Source: Saprospiraceae bacterium
Lineage (GTDB): Bacteria; Bacteroidota; Bacteroidia; Chitinophagales; Saprospiraceae
Reading direction: 5' to 3'
Length of the DNA: 64,000 bases
NCBI GenBank assembly: GCA_016717265.1
Contig: JADKFX010000001.1
Span: forward strand, 3,873,501-3,937,500
In this document: one piece after another, positions 33,347 to 43,511 of the stretch
Layout of the letters: every line of letters starts with the position of its first letter
Position numbering within the stretch: the first letter of the stretch is position 1
The notes under the pieces: generated by a model
Databases searched by the model: none
What the model saw: only the letters and a program-made list of their open reading frames with translations
Told to the model about the DNA's origin: nothing
Position numbers and translations under genes: made by a program

Positions 33347-34540
33347 TTATAAATCTCTAATGAGTGTTTCCTGTTTACCCAATTGAGCCAATGAATTAAA
33401 TGTGTAAACTAACCAGAAAACCAATACCCCAGGAAAAATCACAACCCACCACGCTGATGGATTTAATCGTGCGGTATGCATTAGGGTGCCCAGGCTAATT
33501 TGATCTATTGGTAAACCTAAGCCTAAAAAAGATAATGCGGCTTCTAATAAAATAATATTTGCAATCCCAAAAGCAAACACAGGTAATAAATCAAGCACTA
33601 ATTTTGGCAAAATATGCTTGGCAAATATCTTCCAACCAGATTGTCCAATAACAAAAGCTGAAGTAATATAATGCTCCTGCAAAATATTCATTGTAAAGCT
33701 TCTGGCATATTTTGCAATATTAGGTATATAAATCAAGGAGATAATTCCTGCCAAAGTGTAGGTACCTGGATTCTTAAAAATTTGCAAGAGTAATAATAAA
33801 ATCAAGAGGACAGGAATGGATTTCATGATTTCTATATATCTTAAACTAAGTCCATCAAAATTGAAAGCAATCTGAGGATTCCGATTTCTTAATAAATAGG
33901 CAGTTATCATTAAAATTACTATACACAAAATAAAATATAACAACATTTCAATATTTACAAATCGCCACTCTGCAAATAAACCAAGCCCATAGATTAAAAC
34001 GACTCCTGCAATAAACAAAAGGGACCAAGAATAAATTGAAATTTTATGATATCGTTGAGAATGAAAAACAAATAAAGATCCAATAAGCAAGCCTGGCAAA
34101 AATGAAAATAGAATGACAAGAATAGACAAACTTAAACTCTTTTTAAGACCATACAAACAAGCTGCAAATACATCTCGGCCCAAATCATAGGAGCCTAAAA
34201 TATATTTAAATTGCTTTTCATTTGAAGAAAATGGAGGCAACCATGCAGCTTCAGAATTCATTTCCTTAGCATCCAAATAGATCCATGGCCAAATAGAAAA
34301 ATCGTATTTAAGTTTTCTATAGTCCCACTCTGCAAGGGTACTTAAGTCTGCCATAAATTGACTTCCATGAGGAGCATCCCCCTGGATTACCATAAAATAC
34401 CATGCATTTTGATATTTACACAACAAAGGTTTAGATCCAAAAATAAAATCGGAGAAGCAGAATACAGCGGCTATAAGATGAATTGAAAGCATCAGCAAGC
34501 GGTACTTTCTCCAGCATTTTTTATAAAAACTAACGATCAT
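33347..34540 (-). CDS. ABC transporter permease, peptide/nickel type (DppC/OppC-like)
   Basis: The 397-residue inner-membrane protein has an N-terminal membrane anchor, a periplasmic loop of about 80 residues and at least five further membrane segments. The C-terminal part carries the typical permease text (SAFVIGQSGWKIFAKHILPK, then ILLEAALSFLGLGLP). It pairs with the upstream DppB-like gene (4-bp ATGA overlap). No ATPase or binding-protein gene is adjacent, so these subunits must lie elsewhere. Substrate (peptides or similar) is inferred from the family. Confidence 0.88.
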   Translation of the reverse strand: MIVSFYKKCWRKYRLLMLSIHLIAAVFCFSDFIFGSKPLLCKYQNAWYFMVIQGDAPHGSQFMADLSTLAEWDYRKLKYDFSIWPWIYLDAKEMNSEAAWLPPFSSNEKQFKYILGSYDLGRDVFAACLYGLKKSLSLSILVILFSFLPGLLIGSLFVFHSQRYHKISIYSWSLLFIAGVVLIYGLGLFAEWRFVNIEMLLYFILCIVILMITAYLLRNRNPQIAFNFDGLSLRYIEIMKSIPVLLILLLLLQIFKNPGTYTLAGIISLIYIPNIAKYARSFTMNILQEHYITSAFVIGQSGWKIFAKHILPKLVLDLLPVFAFGIANIILLEAALSFLGLGLPIDQISLGTLMHTARLNPSAWWVVIFPGVLVFWLVYTFNSLAQLGKQETLIRDL

Positions 34541-35571
34541 TGATTTTGTATTCTTGGATCAAAATAGCGCAATAAAAAATCGGAAATCAAAAATCCCAAA
34601 ATCGTCATCATAGCACCTAACAAAAATAAAAATTCAACAACTGGCCAATCTCTACTTGAAATGGATTGGAACATTAATCTTCCCAATCCAGGTATACTAA
34701 AAATTTGCTCAATAATTAATGCCCCGGAAATGAGCGCTGGAAAAATTCCAGAAACCCACACAATCAAAGGAATCAGTGCATTGGGCAAGGCTTCTTTACG
34801 CAATGCTTGCTTCCAGGATAAGCCACTACTTAAGGCTCGAGTCCAATAGGGTTTTTGAATGCTCTCTTCCAATCCATTTTTAATGAATCGCGTTAAATAT
34901 GCCAAACTGGGAATGACAAGACAACATAATGGTAGGATGTAATAATTCGGGAAATAGATCCAAATTTCAAAAGGATTCTTGGATGCCACACCCTGCATAC
35001 CTGCTGGAAACAGATGGAGCGCATCCGGATTTGCAAATAATAGTAGCAACAAGGTGGCCAACCAAAAACCAGGAACCGAATGCAGCCATACAAGAATTAA
35101 TCCAATACTTTGCATCCATTTGGAATTTGGAAATCGAACACTTCTATAAGCGACCCAAAAGCTTAGAATAATCACTATAAATAAAGCGGGAATCTGAAGT
35201 GCAAGAGACCAGGGAAATGCTTTGCTTATTTTTGTTTTCACTGGAACTTGATCAATTAAAGAATTTCCAAAATCCATTGAAACATATTGTTTCAATTTTT
35301 GATGAAAACTACATTGCAAGCCATTCCAAATAAAATGAGGAAACACATTTAAACCATTAAAAATGATTTCTTGTTCAGGAAGCATACTAAAATAAAATAA
35401 TGGCAAGGTGTTTTGGGAAGACTTATTGTACTCAAGACTTTGTTTTTCATCTGCCATGATCAGGTCTTCATAAGAACCCGGTATTAAGCGAATCATCCAA
35501 ATGCTAATAAAAAAAATCACCAGCAACATGAAGAATCCACTTAAAAGTCGTTTTGCAATAAAATAAACCAT
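34537..35571 (-). CDS. ABC transporter permease, peptide/nickel type (DppB/OppB-like)
   Basis: The 344-residue permease has TM1 near the start (LLSGFFMLLVIFFISIWMI) and about five others. The EAA loop is RALSSGLSWKQALRKEALPN, followed by LIEQIFSIPGLGR-like text (IIEQIFSIPGLGRLM), diagnostic for DppB/OppB. A long periplasmic loop lies between TM1 and TM2. It overlaps the DppC-like gene by 4 bp and starts the pair. The 670-bp region upstream would hold its promoter. Confidence 0.9.
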   Translation of the reverse strand: MVYFIAKRLLSGFFMLLVIFFISIWMIRLIPGSYEDLIMADEKQSLEYNKSSQNTLPLFYFSMLPEQEIIFNGLNVFPHFIWNGLQCSFHQKLKQYVSMDFGNSLIDQVPVKTKISKAFPWSLALQIPALFIVIILSFWVAYRSVRFPNSKWMQSIGLILVWLHSVPGFWLATLLLLLFANPDALHLFPAGMQGVASKNPFEIWIYFPNYYILPLCCLVIPSLAYLTRFIKNGLEESIQKPYWTRALSSGLSWKQALRKEALPNALIPLIVWVSGIFPALISGALIIEQIFSIPGLGRLMFQSISSRDWPVVEFLFLLGAMMTILGFLISDFLLRYFDPRIQNQ

Positions 35572-36241
35572 GCTAAGGGTAAAGTTATTCAGATAATCAG
35601 AATATTTAAAAAATATTTATAAGTAGTATACCAATCCTTTAGAATCTGAAAACAAGCTATAACACCAATTACTATAAAATGCAAAGCATAAATCAGAGAA
35701 ATTCATATTTTAAAATATGATACTATATTCTAAAAAGCAACCAGCTAAAGTTCTTTTGAATAGATCCTTTTATAAAGCTTAATTTCAATATTAAATTTTA
35801 TACTAAAATATTTCAATAGTACATTGATTCTAAAATTTTGCAATAATTATGGAATACTTGCTACCCAAATTCCATATTTTTTTTGCAATGCCTTTATCTC
35901 ATTTCATTGGTTAATCTAATGGAACTTTGATTAAAAAAATCAGCTATCTAAAAATACTATTTTGAGCTCATTTCGTAATTTCATTTTATAATTATTAGAA
36001 CTTTATTTAAATTTATAAGCTTTAACATCTTTGTCGTTTAAACTTTAGATCTTTGGATATGAATCGTTTTAATAAATTCCTGGAAATTTGAGGACTACCT
36101 TAACATATTTTAATGATTGGAACATTTTAATCAATCTATTTTGCTTATCATTGACAGGAGAATCTTGAAACCAGCAATAAAATCAACAAATGCAAACATT
36201 TCTTTAAAAAAAGCGTATACATAATAGTAGTTTAACAAAAC
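35572..36241. other. 670-bp AT-rich intergenic region
   Basis: This is the upstream region of both the permease pair (minus) and the IgGFc-binding-like gene (plus). I find no credible ORF, RNA gene or strong hairpin. It is very AT-rich with scattered TTTAAAT-type stretches. The only promoter-like text (ATCTTTG near 36028 and 36049) does not fit TAnnTTTG. Confidence 0.5.
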
Positions 36242-38551
36242 ATGCCAGTCAGGAACTTACATAAGGAATCCATAGTAAGAATCATTATTTTAATTTTATT
36301 TGTTGGAAACCTATCCATATGTGCTCAATCTAATGAGGGAACTGAATTTTGGTTCACCTTTATGCAACACCGGGATCAAGGAAATAAAAGAGTTTGCATG
36401 ATTACTTCCAAATACAATATTACAGGTCAAATAGAAATGGCTTCTATAGGTTGGATTCAAACATTTAATGTTGCAGCGAATACCGTCCAAATAATTTCCA
36501 TTCCAATAGAGGCTGAAATACTAAGTAGCGAAGTAATTGAAGAAACCGCAGTCAGGGTAAACACCAATTTACCAGCCTCCGTTTATATGCATCAATATAA
36601 TGAGCTGAGATCTGATGCCAGTCTGGTGCTTCCCGTGCCTTCCTTAGGTAATAGTTATTATATCATGAGTTATACGCCCTATGAAAACAGGGATGATCAT
36701 TATCCATCGGAGTTTGCAATCGTTGGTGTTGAGGATAATACTGAAATTGAAATTTTAGCATCAGCAGCTACAAAAGGAGGTTTAAGCCGGGGTACTTCCA
36801 GGAAAATTATCTTAAATAAAGGTCAGACTTATCAAGTTCAGGGAAGGCTTTCAAGTGAGGATCTAACTGGTAGTTTCTTGAATGGATCTAAAAAATTTGC
36901 AGTTTTTAGTGGAAACCGTTGGGTTCAAGTTCCAAATGGATGTGGAAATCGAGATAATTTACTAGAACAAATGCCACCCATTGATAGTTGGGGAAAAGCA
37001 TTTATCACCGTTCCGACAAAAAATACTTCCAATGATATTTTTAGAATTCTAGCTGCAAATAACAATACCCAAATTGAAATTTATTCCAAAGGGAATGTTC
37101 TTGAACAAAGCTTTACTTTACAGCAAGGAAATTGGCGTGAACTTCGGATTAATGCATATGCAACATATATAAAAGCTTCAGAACCTATATTAGTCGCGCA
37201 ATATCTTGTGGGTGGAGAATGCAATGGACATAATAGTATAGGTGATCCTGCCATGGTTTTGTTGAATAGCCTTGAACAATATCGCGATACGGTAACACTT
37301 TATAATTCTCCATTTGAAAAAATCACTGAGAATTATATCAATATTGTATTGAAAGCACAGGATACATCTTTATTTCAATTAGATGGCAGGCCTTTGAATA
37401 GTTTCAATGCAAAATTCCAGACCCTTGGCCCAAATGATGAATTTGCGTATGCTCAAATTGATATTCAGGATGGGCCACATACACTTATTGGAGGAGGCTG
37501 CGGTGTGATTGCAATCGCCTATGGTTATGGTTATGCTGAATCCTATGCTTATGGTGGTGGTGCTAATTTTACAAAAATCAACAACCGTCCAATTCCTGAT
37601 GGTGGATGTCTTCATGATACGATCTTTTTTAAATCAGGATTACCTGAAAATAAATACACTGTAGCTTGGGATTTTGGAAACGGTAACAACTCCACCTTTC
37701 ATGAAGTGAATCAAATTTATGATCAATTAGGAAAGTTTCAGGTAAAATTAAAAATTACCAATTTATGTTTAAACACTGTGGATTCAATAACAAAAATTAT
37801 TGAAATTACATTGCGGCGGGATTTAAAATCGAGTGGAGATACCATACTATGTGTAGGAAAAAATGCATTTCTATTTGCAAGCGATAAAGCCGGGGCTAGT
37901 TTTGTTTGGACTGGTCCAAATAATTTTAAATCGCTGGAACAAAATCCAAGACTTCAAAATCTTCAATTGGAAGATCAAGGAATATATACCGTTGTAAGTA
38001 CTATTTTAGGCTGTGACTCTTATCCAGATTCTATAGAAATAGAAGTGATCAAGAATCCTAATCCAGAATTAGGAACTGATACTTTTTTTTGTGGAGACAA
38101 GGCATTTCTTAATTTAAATCCGGGCAGTTTTTATAATTATTTATGGCAAGATGGATTTACAGGGGCTTCCTATCTGGTAACAAAAGAAGGACGATATCAC
38201 TTATTTGTTGAAAACGATTTTGGTTGTATTGGAGAAGATTCTATTTATATATCAGAAAAATGTCCGGTAAGTATTTATGTTCCAAATGTATTTTCTCCAA
38301 ATGGCGATCAAATTAATGATTTTTTCTTTCCAGTCCTTAAATATTATACTGCTTATAAATTAGAAATATTTGATCGTTGGGGTAATTTATTATTTATATC
38401 AAATCAACCTGAGGTTGGATGGAATGGAAGGTTTAACGAACACACCATGATGCCAGGTGTTTATGTATATGTGATATTGTATGAAGGATACGATGAATTT
38501 GGGCGCTACGTAAAGCGAAAGAAAGCCGGGGAGTGCAATTTGTTACGCTAA
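36242..38551 (+). CDS. Secreted IgGFc-binding-like protein with PKD domain and type B T9SS sorting domain
   Basis: The 769-residue protein has a signal peptide (residues about 1-28, ending in CAQ). Residues about 30-440 match the IgGFc-binding N-terminal-like domain of bacterial surface proteins (GTEFWFTFMQHRD, VRVNTNLPASVYMHQYN, LPVPSLGNSYYIMSY). A PKD domain follows at about 460-530 (VAWDFGNGNNSTF), then an Ig-like stretch. The end is a gliding-motility-associated C-terminal domain (VPNVFSPNGDQINDFF, FDRWGNLLF, MPGVYVYVILYEG). It should be secreted by T9SS and exposed on the surface; binding partner unknown. Confidence 0.88.
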   Translation: MPVRNLHKESIVRIIILILFVGNLSICAQSNEGTEFWFTFMQHRDQGNKRVCMITSKYNITGQIEMASIGWIQTFNVAANTVQIISIPIEAEILSSEVIEETAVRVNTNLPASVYMHQYNELRSDASLVLPVPSLGNSYYIMSYTPYENRDDHYPSEFAIVGVEDNTEIEILASAATKGGLSRGTSRKIILNKGQTYQVQGRLSSEDLTGSFLNGSKKFAVFSGNRWVQVPNGCGNRDNLLEQMPPIDSWGKAFITVPTKNTSNDIFRILAANNNTQIEIYSKGNVLEQSFTLQQGNWRELRINAYATYIKASEPILVAQYLVGGECNGHNSIGDPAMVLLNSLEQYRDTVTLYNSPFEKITENYINIVLKAQDTSLFQLDGRPLNSFNAKFQTLGPNDEFAYAQIDIQDGPHTLIGGGCGVIAIAYGYGYAESYAYGGGANFTKINNRPIPDGGCLHDTIFFKSGLPENKYTVAWDFGNGNNSTFHEVNQIYDQLGKFQVKLKITNLCLNTVDSITKIIEITLRRDLKSSGDTILCVGKNAFLFASDKAGASFVWTGPNNFKSLEQNPRLQNLQLEDQGIYTVVSTILGCDSYPDSIEIEVIKNPNPELGTDTFFCGDKAFLNLNPGSFYNYLWQDGFTGASYLVTKEGRYHLFVENDFGCIGEDSIYISEKCPVSIYVPNVFSPNGDQINDFFFPVLKYYTAYKLEIFDRWGNLLFISNQPEVGWNGRFNEHTMMPGVYVYVILYEGYDEFGRYVKRKKAGECNLLR

Positions 38552-38586
38552 TTTTTTCAAATACTTAGCCAATCATAAATCAGAAA

Positions 38587-39284
38587 TTAGAAATATTCAA
38601 AAGGAATCTGGCAGCATATCTTTTGCAAAACTGATTCACCCATGAATCCATTTCTAGTATGCCTTGTCATGGAGTTAATGTTCCTATTTGTCATTTTATA
38701 TTTACCCATTTCCAGCATTTCTATGCTCTTTAGCAATCTATTGCGACGCGTTTCTTCTCTTTTTGCTTCGGTAATATATTGAATGTATTCTCTCTTATGC
38801 GAGTTTGAAAATTTATCAAATGCACTTTTTGCAATCGGATTTTGCTCAAGGGCTCCAATAAAATCATCTGTTACTTGAATTTTATGATCTAAAATTTGCT
38901 TTACTACTTTAGGAATTTTTACGCCTTGTTCATTCAATTCCATAGCCTCTTTGATACAAGCAATTAATAGATTTTAGTGAGTAAATCCAGTAAGGTTTTA
39001 ATTTTACCGAAATCACCCATAGCGGTTTTCCCATTATCTGTCATTAGATTTTGTGATTTGACCATTAATTCTTCTTTCCAGAATCCAAAAGCACAATGCT
39101 GCTTAAATGCAGCCATGCTGCACAGAATTTCTCCCCTGTATTCAAAATGAGGAAATCCCCATTTGATCGTTTCATTGCAATGCGGACACTGCTCATGAAT
39201 AAGTTGTCTTATATTCCAATATTGGTTTTGAAAATTTTCAGATTTGGAAATATAGGTATCGATGCGATGGGTGAAGGAATTCAT
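38587..39284 (-). pseudogene. Split YdeI/OmdA-like gene (DUF1801 half plus C-terminal half)
   Basis: The first half (39284 down to 38964, 106 codons) starts MNSFTHRIDTYI and has CNETIKWGFPHFEY and MAAFKQHCAFGFWKEEL, the DUF1801-like part. It stops at TAA 38966-38964. The second half (ATG at 38943, 118 codons) continues the same family (ELNEQGVKIPK, DDFIGALEQNP, YITEAKREETRRNRLLKSIE). In the frame of the second half, codons upstream of its ATG read LLIACIKEA, which joins the two halves, so one frameshift near 38970 has broken the gene. The tail after GKYKM also runs about 35 residues beyond the usual end. Sequencing error is an alternative. Confidence 0.75.
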
Positions 39285-39378
39285 GCGTTTAATTTATAAA
39301 AAAAAGGATAATAGAATCTGGACATCTTAAAAAATACTATTCCAAACTATGGTATTAAATTCTCAATTTGTACATAGA

Positions 39379-40827
39379 CTAAAACATTTTAATTATTCTC
39401 GAAATCTGGGTATTTTCTGTCGTTACGACTTTTATAAAATAAATTCCTTTTAAAAAAAGATGTGAATCGATTGAAACTTGATGCTGATTGCAAAATCTCT
39501 CTATATAAACTGTCTTCCCTTGTTCATTTACTATATTTACTTTTAAGTCTGCAACCGTTTCTCCAAGTTCAACAATAATTTGATTGCCAATAAAAGAAGG
39601 GTATATTGATATTTTAGAATCTTGTGTTAAAACTTCTTTGTTAGCCGTTATTTTTTTAAAACAAACTTCTAATATAGGCCGCTTAATAGGATCTGGATAA
39701 TCACTTGAACATAGTTTCATACTGTTGAACAATGATTTATCTTCTAAGCTAAGTATCATTCCATAATTGGAAGAAGGATTTTTATACCATTCCTTAACAA
39801 AATCCGTAATATCAATATTTGGATAATCCTGAATCATGGAATTACTTGTTTTTAAATATTGTGCTCCCGTCGCCGTTGAATTGGGGGCTGTATTCCAGGT
39901 AACTGAATTTTCATCCCAATTCGAAATGATTTTCCGAAGATAACATGCATTATTTCCGGATTGACCTTGATTAGTAGAAAGCGAATTATAAAAAAGGGAC
40001 ATGGATGCATGCTCAATTTCCAAATTTTGTGGAATTTGAGATAAATCGAATTTTAATAAAGAATTTCCTTGGCCTTCGATTCCAAAAAATGTCCAGGAAA
40101 AGGAAATCAAATCAGGATAATCCCCATAATTTGTTGAAGGTTCTATAGAAAAAATAAAAGCATCTTGCCCATGAATTGCATCTGGTTGTAAAATCAAACA
40201 CGTATCCCTTAATGGTATGGTTTCTATGACTAATTTGGGGCGCCTATCTGCTTCATCACAATCGCTTGAACAAAATTTCATACTACTTAACAAGCTTAAA
40301 TTTTCAAGATCCAAAAGCATTCCAAAATTTTCAGAAGGATTGTTTTGCCATTCTTTTACAAAATCTGTAATTTCAATTTCAGTATAATCCTGGTTGGGCG
40401 AACTACTTTGTGGCAAATAAATCGCACCACTAAAAGTGCTTTTAGGCTTAGAATTCCAATTTACTGTATTTTCAGTCCAGGGGGAAATCACTTTTTTAAG
40501 ATAACATGCATTAAGACCTGCCTGTCCCTGATTTGTGGAGCTTGCATTATGGTATAGAGATAGATAAGCTCTTTTAATTTTGTCTTGAGCGGATAGCTTC
40601 GTCAAATCAAACTTTAATAAGGAAATCCCGGCCCCTTCCTGCCCAAAAAAGGTCCAATAGAACGAGATAAAATCTGGATGATCCCCAAAATTTGTAAAAG
40701 GCTCTAGTTCGAATAAGAATGCATCCTGACCTTCGCCTGGCCCCGGTTGTAATACAAGCACTTGTGCTCTCAAAGAGAAACCTGCCAGCAAACTACCCAA
40801 ACAAAAAAACCAAGTGTAAAATTTCAT
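39379..40827 (-). CDS. Secreted protein with two DNRLRE domains and type A T9SS sorting domain
   Basis: The 482-residue protein has a signal peptide ending in LRAQ. Two homologous DNRLRE domains follow, about 25-210 and 211-395. Each contains QDAF(L/I)F, TN(F/Y)GD(H/Y)PD, a middle LLKFDL and a final SSMKFCSSD or NSMKLCSSD block. The last about 75 residues (IYPSFIGNQIIVELGETV, LFLKGIYFIKV) form a type A sorting domain. DNRLRE modules are beta-sandwiches found in extracellular and polysaccharide-associated proteins. The two copies differ throughout, so the duplication is not recent. Confidence 0.85.
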   Translation of the reverse strand: MKFYTWFFCLGSLLAGFSLRAQVLVLQPGPGEGQDAFLFELEPFTNFGDHPDFISFYWTFFGQEGAGISLLKFDLTKLSAQDKIKRAYLSLYHNASSTNQGQAGLNACYLKKVISPWTENTVNWNSKPKSTFSGAIYLPQSSSPNQDYTEIEITDFVKEWQNNPSENFGMLLDLENLSLLSSMKFCSSDCDEADRRPKLVIETIPLRDTCLILQPDAIHGQDAFIFSIEPSTNYGDYPDLISFSWTFFGIEGQGNSLLKFDLSQIPQNLEIEHASMSLFYNSLSTNQGQSGNNACYLRKIISNWDENSVTWNTAPNSTATGAQYLKTSNSMIQDYPNIDITDFVKEWYKNPSSNYGMILSLEDKSLFNSMKLCSSDYPDPIKRPILEVCFKKITANKEVLTQDSKISIYPSFIGNQIIVELGETVADLKVNIVNEQGKTVYIERFCNQHQVSIDSHLFLKGIYFIKVVTTENTQISRIIKMF

Positions 40828-41015
40828 AATCCGATATTTAATACTTTATTAACAAAATTAGATCTAATTCTATTAAAATCAGCAATTCGTTTCCAATAAT
40901 TTACGTTTTATCACCTGAAAATTAAGGGTTTTCAGTGCTTGAAATACATAAAAAATAAAGATTTGACTTGATACAACTTGAATCGTGTAAATTTTTAGCC
41001 TGAACAGAACTTTGA

Positions 41016-41023
41016 TACCTTTG
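41016..41023 (+). promoter_or_regulatory. Bacteroidota -7 promoter element of the ctp-tsaB operon
   Basis: TACCTTTG fits TAnnTTTG and lies 23 bp before the ATG at 41047. Confidence 0.6.
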
Positions 41024-41046
41024 TTTGGATACTTATAACTTAAACC

Positions 41047-42678
41047 ATGTCAAGTAAAGTCATTTTATACTTAGTTTTAAGCAGTTTTATACTTTTTGGA
41101 GCTGCAATTTCATTCAATAAAAATTTTGAAATCGCAAAGAACATAGAAATCTTTGTCAATGTCTATAAAGAAATCAATGCAAATTATGTAGATGAGACCA
41201 ATCCTGCAACCCTTATGAAAACCGGGATAGATGCCATGCTACATCAATTAGATCCTTTTACAAATTATATTACAGAAGTTCAAATTGAAAACTACAGAAT
41301 AGCAATTGAAGGAAAGTATAATGGAATTGGAGTGCGTGCTAAAAAAATAGGTGATTATGTAACGATTACAGAGGTTTACAAAGACTACCCGGCGTTTAAG
41401 GCCGGTATAAAGGTAGGCGACCAGGTGATTGCTATAAATGGTCTGGATGGTAAAGGGAAGGAAAGCGAAGACCTTTTTCAAATTGTTAGAGGAATGCCTA
41501 AAAGTGAAGTAGAATTTACCGTAATGAGGCCAGGTATTAAAGAAAAACTCAATTTAAAACTTATCCGAGATGAGGTGAATATCCCAAATGTACCCTATTC
41601 CGCTATGGTAAATGATGAAATTGGTTATGTTGTTTTAAGCACTTTCACAGAAAATGCAGGTAAAAACATCCGGGATGCTGTGAAAAAATTGAAAGCTGAT
41701 CACTCCACCTTAAAATCTGTAATCCTGGATTTAAGGGATAATGGAGGAGGCCTCTTAGGGGAGGCTGTTGAGGTTTGTAATGTATTTATACCACAAGGAC
41801 AATTAGTGGCCAGTACGAGAAGCAAACTAAAAGAACGGGACCAACAATATAAGACTCAAAATGTACCATTTAGTGCAGAAATGCCATTAGTGGTATTGAT
41901 TAATAGTAAATCTGCTTCTGCTTCAGAAATTGTTAGTGGAACGATCCAGGATCTTGATAGAGGTGTAATTATTGGTCAAATTTCATACGGAAAAGGACTT
42001 GTACAAAATACAAAAGATGTTGGATACAATGCCAAGGTTAAATTGACGATTGCCAAATATTACATCCCTTCCGGCCGCTGTATTCAAAGTGTAAAATATG
42101 AGAATGGGGAACCCGTTCATTTACCAGATTCTTTACGGGTAGCATTTAAAACCCGGAATGGTCGGACTGTTTATGATGGCGGAGGGGTACGCCCGGATAT
42201 TGAATTGCCAGATGCCAATTACCCTGAAGTTGTTCAAAAACTGATAGATCAGGATATGATTTTTAAATACTGCACTGATTATTGTTTGAAAAATCCTGCT
42301 CCTGCAGATGCTAAAGGCTTTGAATTCTTAGGTTTTGAAGATTTCTTAAGTTATTTGAATAAAAATAACTTTGATGATCATAATGTGTTGGAAACCAAAT
42401 TGGAAGAATTACAAAAACTAAGTGAAAAAGAAATTGACAAGGCGATTCAAGAATCATTGAATGGAATTAAATCACAATTAAATCAAAAACAGTGGTTTGA
42501 AATTAATAAACATAAAGAATTGATTATCAATATTATAGAAGAAGAAATCGTGAGCAGAAGTTTTTATGAGGAAGGCAGTTTACAAAAACGGATGACGCAT
42601 GATCCTACAATAGCTGAAGCAATTAGTATTCTAAGTAAACCAGATCAGTATAAAAAAATCCTGACCCAAGGAAAGTGA
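41047..42678 (+). CDS. S41 family carboxy-terminal processing peptidase
   Basis: The 543-residue protein has an N-terminal membrane anchor (VILYLVLSSFILFGAAI). An N-terminal helical region precedes a PDZ domain at about 90-170 (GIGVRAKKIGDYVTITEVYK, GIKVGDQVIAING). The protease domain has the catalytic Ser in INSKSASASEIVSG (about 290) and Lys in SYGKGLVQ (about 316). It degrades or trims periplasmic proteins from the C-terminal side (CtpA/Prc family). It overlaps tsaB by 4 bp, with its TGA inside GTGA. A C-terminal extension of about 150 residues is typical of Bacteroidota members. Confidence 0.93.
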   Translation: MSSKVILYLVLSSFILFGAAISFNKNFEIAKNIEIFVNVYKEINANYVDETNPATLMKTGIDAMLHQLDPFTNYITEVQIENYRIAIEGKYNGIGVRAKKIGDYVTITEVYKDYPAFKAGIKVGDQVIAINGLDGKGKESEDLFQIVRGMPKSEVEFTVMRPGIKEKLNLKLIRDEVNIPNVPYSAMVNDEIGYVVLSTFTENAGKNIRDAVKKLKADHSTLKSVILDLRDNGGGLLGEAVEVCNVFIPQGQLVASTRSKLKERDQQYKTQNVPFSAEMPLVVLINSKSASASEIVSGTIQDLDRGVIIGQISYGKGLVQNTKDVGYNAKVKLTIAKYYIPSGRCIQSVKYENGEPVHLPDSLRVAFKTRNGRTVYDGGGVRPDIELPDANYPEVVQKLIDQDMIFKYCTDYCLKNPAPADAKGFEFLGFEDFLSYLNKNNFDDHNVLETKLEELQKLSEKEIDKAIQESLNGIKSQLNQKQWFEINKHKELIINIIEEEIVSRSFYEEGSLQKRMTHDPTIAEAISILSKPDQYKKILTQGK

Positions 42679-43367
42679 AGCCAATTATCTTAAATATTGA
42701 AACTGCCACTAAGTTTTGCAGTGTTGCAGTATCTAAAGGAGATGAATTGATCTCCATTTATGAGGATTTTAATGGAGACCACACGGCTGTATTAAATACC
42801 TTAATAAGAAGTAGTTTAAAGGAGGCAGATATTGATATTCAAGATTTGGATGCTATTTCTGTGAATGAAGGTCCGGGATCCTATACAGCGCTTCGCGTAG
42901 GGCTTGTAACTGCGAAAGGCATAGCCTATGCCCTGGATAAGCCATTAATCTTAATATCGGGTTTAGAAGCACTTGCACTAGCATGTCACGGTCAATATCC
43001 AGGGAGGGAATTCTACCTATCCATGTTGGATGCCCGGAGGGATGAAGTGTACCTTAGTATATATAATGCTAATATGGAGCAAATAATTCCGCCCCAGGCA
43101 GTGATTTTAAATAATGAGCTCAGGGAAATAGTGCAATTACATGAATTCAAATGCGTTATAGGAGGGAATGGAGCACTAAAATGGAATACCTATATCCAAA
43201 ACTGGCATGTTGAGATAGCAAATGTTGAGAGTTCAGCAAAACATTTGATTCCTTTGAGTTTTAAGAAATATGAACATAAAATCTTTAGTTCTGTAAATCT
43301 TGCAAAACCGTTTTATTTAAAAGAACCCAATATTACGGTAGCTAAAGAAAAACTTATAAACCATTGA
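42675..43367 (+). CDS. tsaB: tRNA threonylcarbamoyladenosine biosynthesis protein TsaB
   Basis: The 230-residue protein belongs to the TsaB branch of the ASKHA fold (ILNIETATKFCSVAV at the start; GPGSYTALRVGLVTAKGIAYA at about 70-90). It acts with TsaD and TsaE in forming t6A37 on ANN-decoding tRNAs and is essential in many bacteria. The start is GTG at 42675, overlapping the protease stop (GTGA), so expression is coupled. The zinc and ATP residues of TsaD are absent, as expected. Confidence 0.93.
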   Translation: MKPIILNIETATKFCSVAVSKGDELISIYEDFNGDHTAVLNTLIRSSLKEADIDIQDLDAISVNEGPGSYTALRVGLVTAKGIAYALDKPLILISGLEALALACHGQYPGREFYLSMLDARRDEVYLSIYNANMEQIIPPQAVILNNELREIVQLHEFKCVIGGNGALKWNTYIQNWHVEIANVESSAKHLIPLSFKKYEHKIFSSVNLAKPFYLKEPNITVAKEKLINH

Positions 43368-43388
43368 ACTTTAGGCAAGTTTACACGC

Positions 43389-43418
43389 TTAATATATATA
43401 AGCACTTTTAATATATAT
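43389..43418 (+). promoter_or_regulatory. 11-bp direct repeat upstream of first ArsR gene
   Basis: TTAATATATAT occurs at 43389-43399 and 43408-43418, 19 bp apart. The first copy with its flanks is also a near palindrome (CTTAATATATATAAG). It may be an operator for one of the ArsR proteins. Confidence 0.35.
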
Positions 43419-43457
43419 GGGACCTAAAAATAATTTAAGCCATCTTAACAAATTCGG

Positions 43458-43509
43458 CACAGTTTTAGCTAATTCTTATCCTGTTATTGCGTATCAACTA
43501 AAAACTGTG
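43458..43509 (+). promoter_or_regulatory. Inverted repeat ending 2 bp before the first ArsR start codon
   Basis: CACAGTTTTAG (43458-43468) pairs with CTAAAAACTGTG (43498-43509) with one extra A and a 29-nt loop. In RNA this stem would border the ATG at 43512 and could limit ribosome access; in DNA it could be an operator. Confidence 0.45.
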
Positions 43510-43511
43510 AC

